A model generated the notes under the pieces. The model was not told the DNA's origin, searched no databases, and worked only from the letters and a program-made list of their open reading frames with translations. A DNA stretch of 7,804 nt. It comes from a bacterium. GTDB lineage: Bacteria > Actinomycetota > Acidimicrobiia > Spongiisociales > UBA11373. The translations under genes and the position numbers were made by a program. Positions within the stretch are counted from its first letter, which is position 1. The number at the start of each line of letters is the position of its first letter. This document shows, piece after piece, positions 6,105 through 7,804 of this stretch. The DNA lies in contig JABMPV010000458.1 in NCBI GenBank assembly GCA_013202595.1, positions 1-7,804 of the forward strand, in the 5' to 3' direction.

Positions 6105-6731
6105 TCAGCGACCCGATTCCTTGGTGACGGCGAACCCCGTCTTGTGGAGCAATGCGAGCAGAGCGGGAGCGGGATCGCTGAAGTTGATCGGCCTGAACGC
6201 CTCGTCCATCCCACTGACGTACCGGAGCATCGTCTCGACCAGATGTGTGTGAGAGATGGTGTGCAGATCGGTCACCGGGCTGCGACCGAATGCGACCAGC
6301 CGGGTGCGGACCTCTCCCCCACCCCTGGCCGGTGAGATCCTGATGCCGTCGGACCCGAGCGCTTCGACGACATCGGGGATCGGCTCGTCGTAGAGCCACC
6401 CCACCCGCCTGACCATCGAATGCAGCACCTCGTGGCGCTTGATACCGCGATTGAACTCTGCGACGCCCTGCTTGACCTCGCCGATGATCACATCGATCAG
6501 ATCGTCTTCGAGCAGAAGCGCCGGATCCTCCATCAGCAGCAGGCGGCAGTCCTCACCATCGTTGGGGTCGCCGGCGTACACATCGCCGGGAAGGCGAACC
6601 CCCATGACGTCGACGTCGGTGATCGCCTCGAAGCGGCCGTCCGCTCCCCTCGCCTGCACCTCGAACTCGCTCAGCGTGAGGTACCCGTTGAGGCGGAGAT
6701 ACGACTCGACCAGATTCACAGCAATGTCCAT
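6105..6731 (-). CDS. Uncharacterised protein with PD-(D/E)XK nuclease-like motif
   Basis: A 208-residue protein that I cannot match to a named family. The N-terminal half looks like a restriction-endonuclease-like core: helix NLVESYLRLNGY (6-17, E10), strand AITDVDVMGVRL (36-47, D39/D41), strand and active-site triad IIGEVKQG (82-89, E85 and K87), then FNRGIKRHEVL. E...D...ExK in this order and spacing fits PD-(D/E)XK phosphodiesterases. Residues 142-149 (RTRLVAFG) form a further strand; the C-terminal 50 residues are helical. No signal peptide or membrane segment is seen. The start at 6731 has GGGAG 9 nt upstream; ATGs at 6773 and 6776 would add residues before the first conserved helix and lack a good site. 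It could be a lone nuclease for repair or for foreign DNA, or a non-catalytic relative. It is divergent from the agmatinase gene. Confidence 0.72.
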   Translation of the reverse strand: MDIAVNLVESYLRLNGYLTLSEFEVQARGADGRFEAITDVDVMGVRLPGDVYAGDPNDGEDCRLLLMEDPALLLEDDLIDVIIGEVKQGVAEFNRGIKRHEVLHSMVRRVGWLYDEPIPDVVEALGSDGIRISPARGGGEVRTRLVAFGRSPVTDLHTISHTHLVETMLRYVSGMDEAFRPINFSDPAPALLALLHKTGFAVTKESGR

Positions 6732-6791
6732 CGCCCGATTCTCCCAGGTCACGGATCGCACGCGGCCGATCATCACCCGCGAGGACGGGGA

Positions 6792-6797
6792 TAGGCT
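6792..6797 (+). promoter_or_regulatory. -10 box for a leaderless agmatinase-family transcript
   Basis: TAGGCT matches TANNNT and is followed, after exactly 6 nt, by the ATG at 6804, so transcription should start at the A of the start codon. There is no Shine-Dalgarno before this ATG. The geometry is the same as at 2276-2288. No clear -35 is seen. Confidence 0.6.
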
Positions 6798-6803
6798 GGC
6801 CGC

Positions 6804-7763
6804 ATGAGATCCGGATTCGGGCTGACGGCATGGAGTTCACTCGGGGCATTCGCTGGTGTGCCGGTGCGCCCCATCGACGAGGTCGGTGACGCCAGGGTGG
6901 TGATCGTGGGCGCCCCGTTCGATTGGGGAACCACCGGTCGCCCCGGCGCCCGCTTCGGGCCAAAGGCCATCAGAGAGGGCGACTACCTCAATCTCGTCGG
7001 TGAGCGCCCGCGCCTCGAGACCGGGATCGATGCCATGAAAGAACTCGGGGTCGTCGATGTGGGCGACATCGATCTGCCGCCCGGCTACACGCCCGAGAGC
7101 CTCGACCTCATCATCGAAGCCGTCGAGACCATCTCCAGACAGGGCGCCATCCCTATCGTCCTCGGAGGGGACCACACGGTGACCTACGCCAATGCGACCG
7201 GCGTGGCGCGCGTGCACGGATTCGGTGATGTCGCCCTGATCCACTTCGATGCCCACGCCGACACGGCCGAGTCCCACCACGGGATGCTCCACGGCCACGG
7301 TACGCCGATGCGCCGGCTGATCGAGTCGGGCGCAGTTCCGGGCCGTCGTTTCGTCCAGATCGGCCTGAGGGGCTACTGGCCTCCGCCCGAGATCGTCGAC
7401 TGGATGGCCGAGCAGCAGATGACCTGTCACATGATGTCCGAGGTAGCCACCCGGGGCATCGACGCGGTGCTCGATGATGCGATCGCATATGCCGCCGAGA
7501 ATGCATCCGGGGTGTTCGTGTCGGTGGACATCGACGTTTGCGACCCGGCGTTCGCTCCCGGAACGGGCACACCGGAGCCGGGCGGCATGACGAGTCGCGA
7601 TCTGATGGAAGCCGTGCGCCGGCTGGGTAGGGAGCTCAACATCGTCGGAGCCGACATCGTCGAGGTGTCACCGCTCTACGACCGGCCCGGGGAGATCACC
7701 GCCCGGCTGGCCAACAGAGTCGTGCAGTCGCTACTCGATGGCATGGCCGAGAGCGCGCTCTAG
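6804..7763 (+). CDS. Agmatinase/ureohydrolase family protein
   Basis: A 319-residue protein, the usual length for the arginase/agmatinase superfamily, with the full binuclear manganese site: GGDHT (H124), HFDAHADT (D149, H151, D153) and SVDIDVCDPAFAPGTGTPEPGG (D242, D244). The N-terminal GAPFDWGTTGRPGARFGP (36-53) and HGHGTPMRR (163-171) resemble agmatinase-type members more than arginases. It is a cytoplasmic hydrolase that releases urea from a guanidino compound; agmatine (to putrescine), guanidinobutyrate or related substrates are possible and cannot be separated by eye. The ATG at 6804 is supported by a leaderless -10 arrangement. It is divergent from the PD-(D/E)XK-like gene (72 bp between starts). 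Its TAG stop shares CTAG with the stop of a probable convergent gene at the right edge. Confidence 0.92.
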   Translation: MRSGFGLTAWSSLGAFAGVPVRPIDEVGDARVVIVGAPFDWGTTGRPGARFGPKAIREGDYLNLVGERPRLETGIDAMKELGVVDVGDIDLPPGYTPESLDLIIEAVETISRQGAIPIVLGGDHTVTYANATGVARVHGFGDVALIHFDAHADTAESHHGMLHGHGTPMRRLIESGAVPGRRFVQIGLRGYWPPPEIVDWMAEQQMTCHMMSEVATRGIDAVLDDAIAYAAENASGVFVSVDIDVCDPAFAPGTGTPEPGGMTSRDLMEAVRRLGRELNIVGADIVEVSPLYDRPGEITARLANRVVQSLLDGMAESAL

Positions 7764-7804
7764 TCGGGCGAGCGGGGGAACCAGCGCGCCACCCGCTGTC
7801 GGTA
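7760..7804 (-). CDS. Probable C-terminal end of a gene entering from the right edge
   Basis: Reading leftward from the edge, the minus strand stays open for 14 codons ending RVARWFPRSPD and a TAG stop at 7760-7762. Codons are GC-rich at position three, as in real genes here. The stop overlaps the agmatinase TAG within the palindrome CTAG. The piece is too short to assign a family and could be chance. Confidence 0.35.
   Translation of the reverse strand, partial: YRQRVARWFPRSPD

Noticed and set aside
7771..7797. Hairpin AGCGGG/CCCGCT near the right edge
   Set aside because: It has a 6-bp stem with a 15-nt loop and lies inside a probable coding region, so it is too weak to call a terminator.

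Overview
The window is high-GC, gene-dense DNA that looks actinobacterial. The signs are GC-rich third codon positions, GTG starts, short intergenic gaps, a TIGR03084-type metal-binding protein of the mycothiol-dependent isomerase superfamily (a largely actinobacterial family), a Thr-rich secreted-protein linker, and two genes whose start codon lies exactly 6 nt after a TANNNT -10 box, the usual layout of leaderless actinobacterial genes. An uncultured Acidimicrobiia-like or related lineage is my best guess. It is an inference, because no rRNA or other marker gene is present.

Layout, left to right. (1) The 3' end of a secreted or lipoprotein-like gene (1-396, +), followed by a strong hairpin at 446-476. 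(2) A HAD-family hydrolase on the minus strand (460-1122), whose stop codon forms the three-base loop of that hairpin. (3) A divergent plus-strand cluster: an extended LOG/TIGR00730 Rossmann-fold protein (1211-2278), a TIGR03084/DinB-like metal-binding protein (2288-3028) and a BtpA/SgcQ-family TIM-barrel protein (3025-3813, overlapping by GTGA). After a 69-bp gap come a PAPS-type sulfotransferase (3883-4908) and a decayed aromatic amino acid (phenylalanine-4-) hydroxylase pseudogene (4973-5566). (4) Two minus-strand genes ending tail-to-tail against the pseudogene: a universal stress protein with a degenerate nucleotide-binding loop (5572-6039) and an unrecognised protein with a PD-(D/E)XK nuclease-like motif (6105-6731). 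(5) A divergent, apparently leaderless agmatinase/ureohydrolase (6804-7763, +). Its stop codon overlaps that of a probable minus-strand gene entering from the right edge.

The genes are mostly housekeeping or accessory metabolism and form no obvious single pathway. The tightest unit is LOG-like/TIGR03084/BtpA. The most notable features are the pseudogene, which has three independent lesions including loss of one iron-ligand histidine; the -10 box built from the upstream gene's stop codon; and the stop-codon-in-loop hairpin. I did not find a CRISPR array, mobile element, RNA gene or convincing new defence system.
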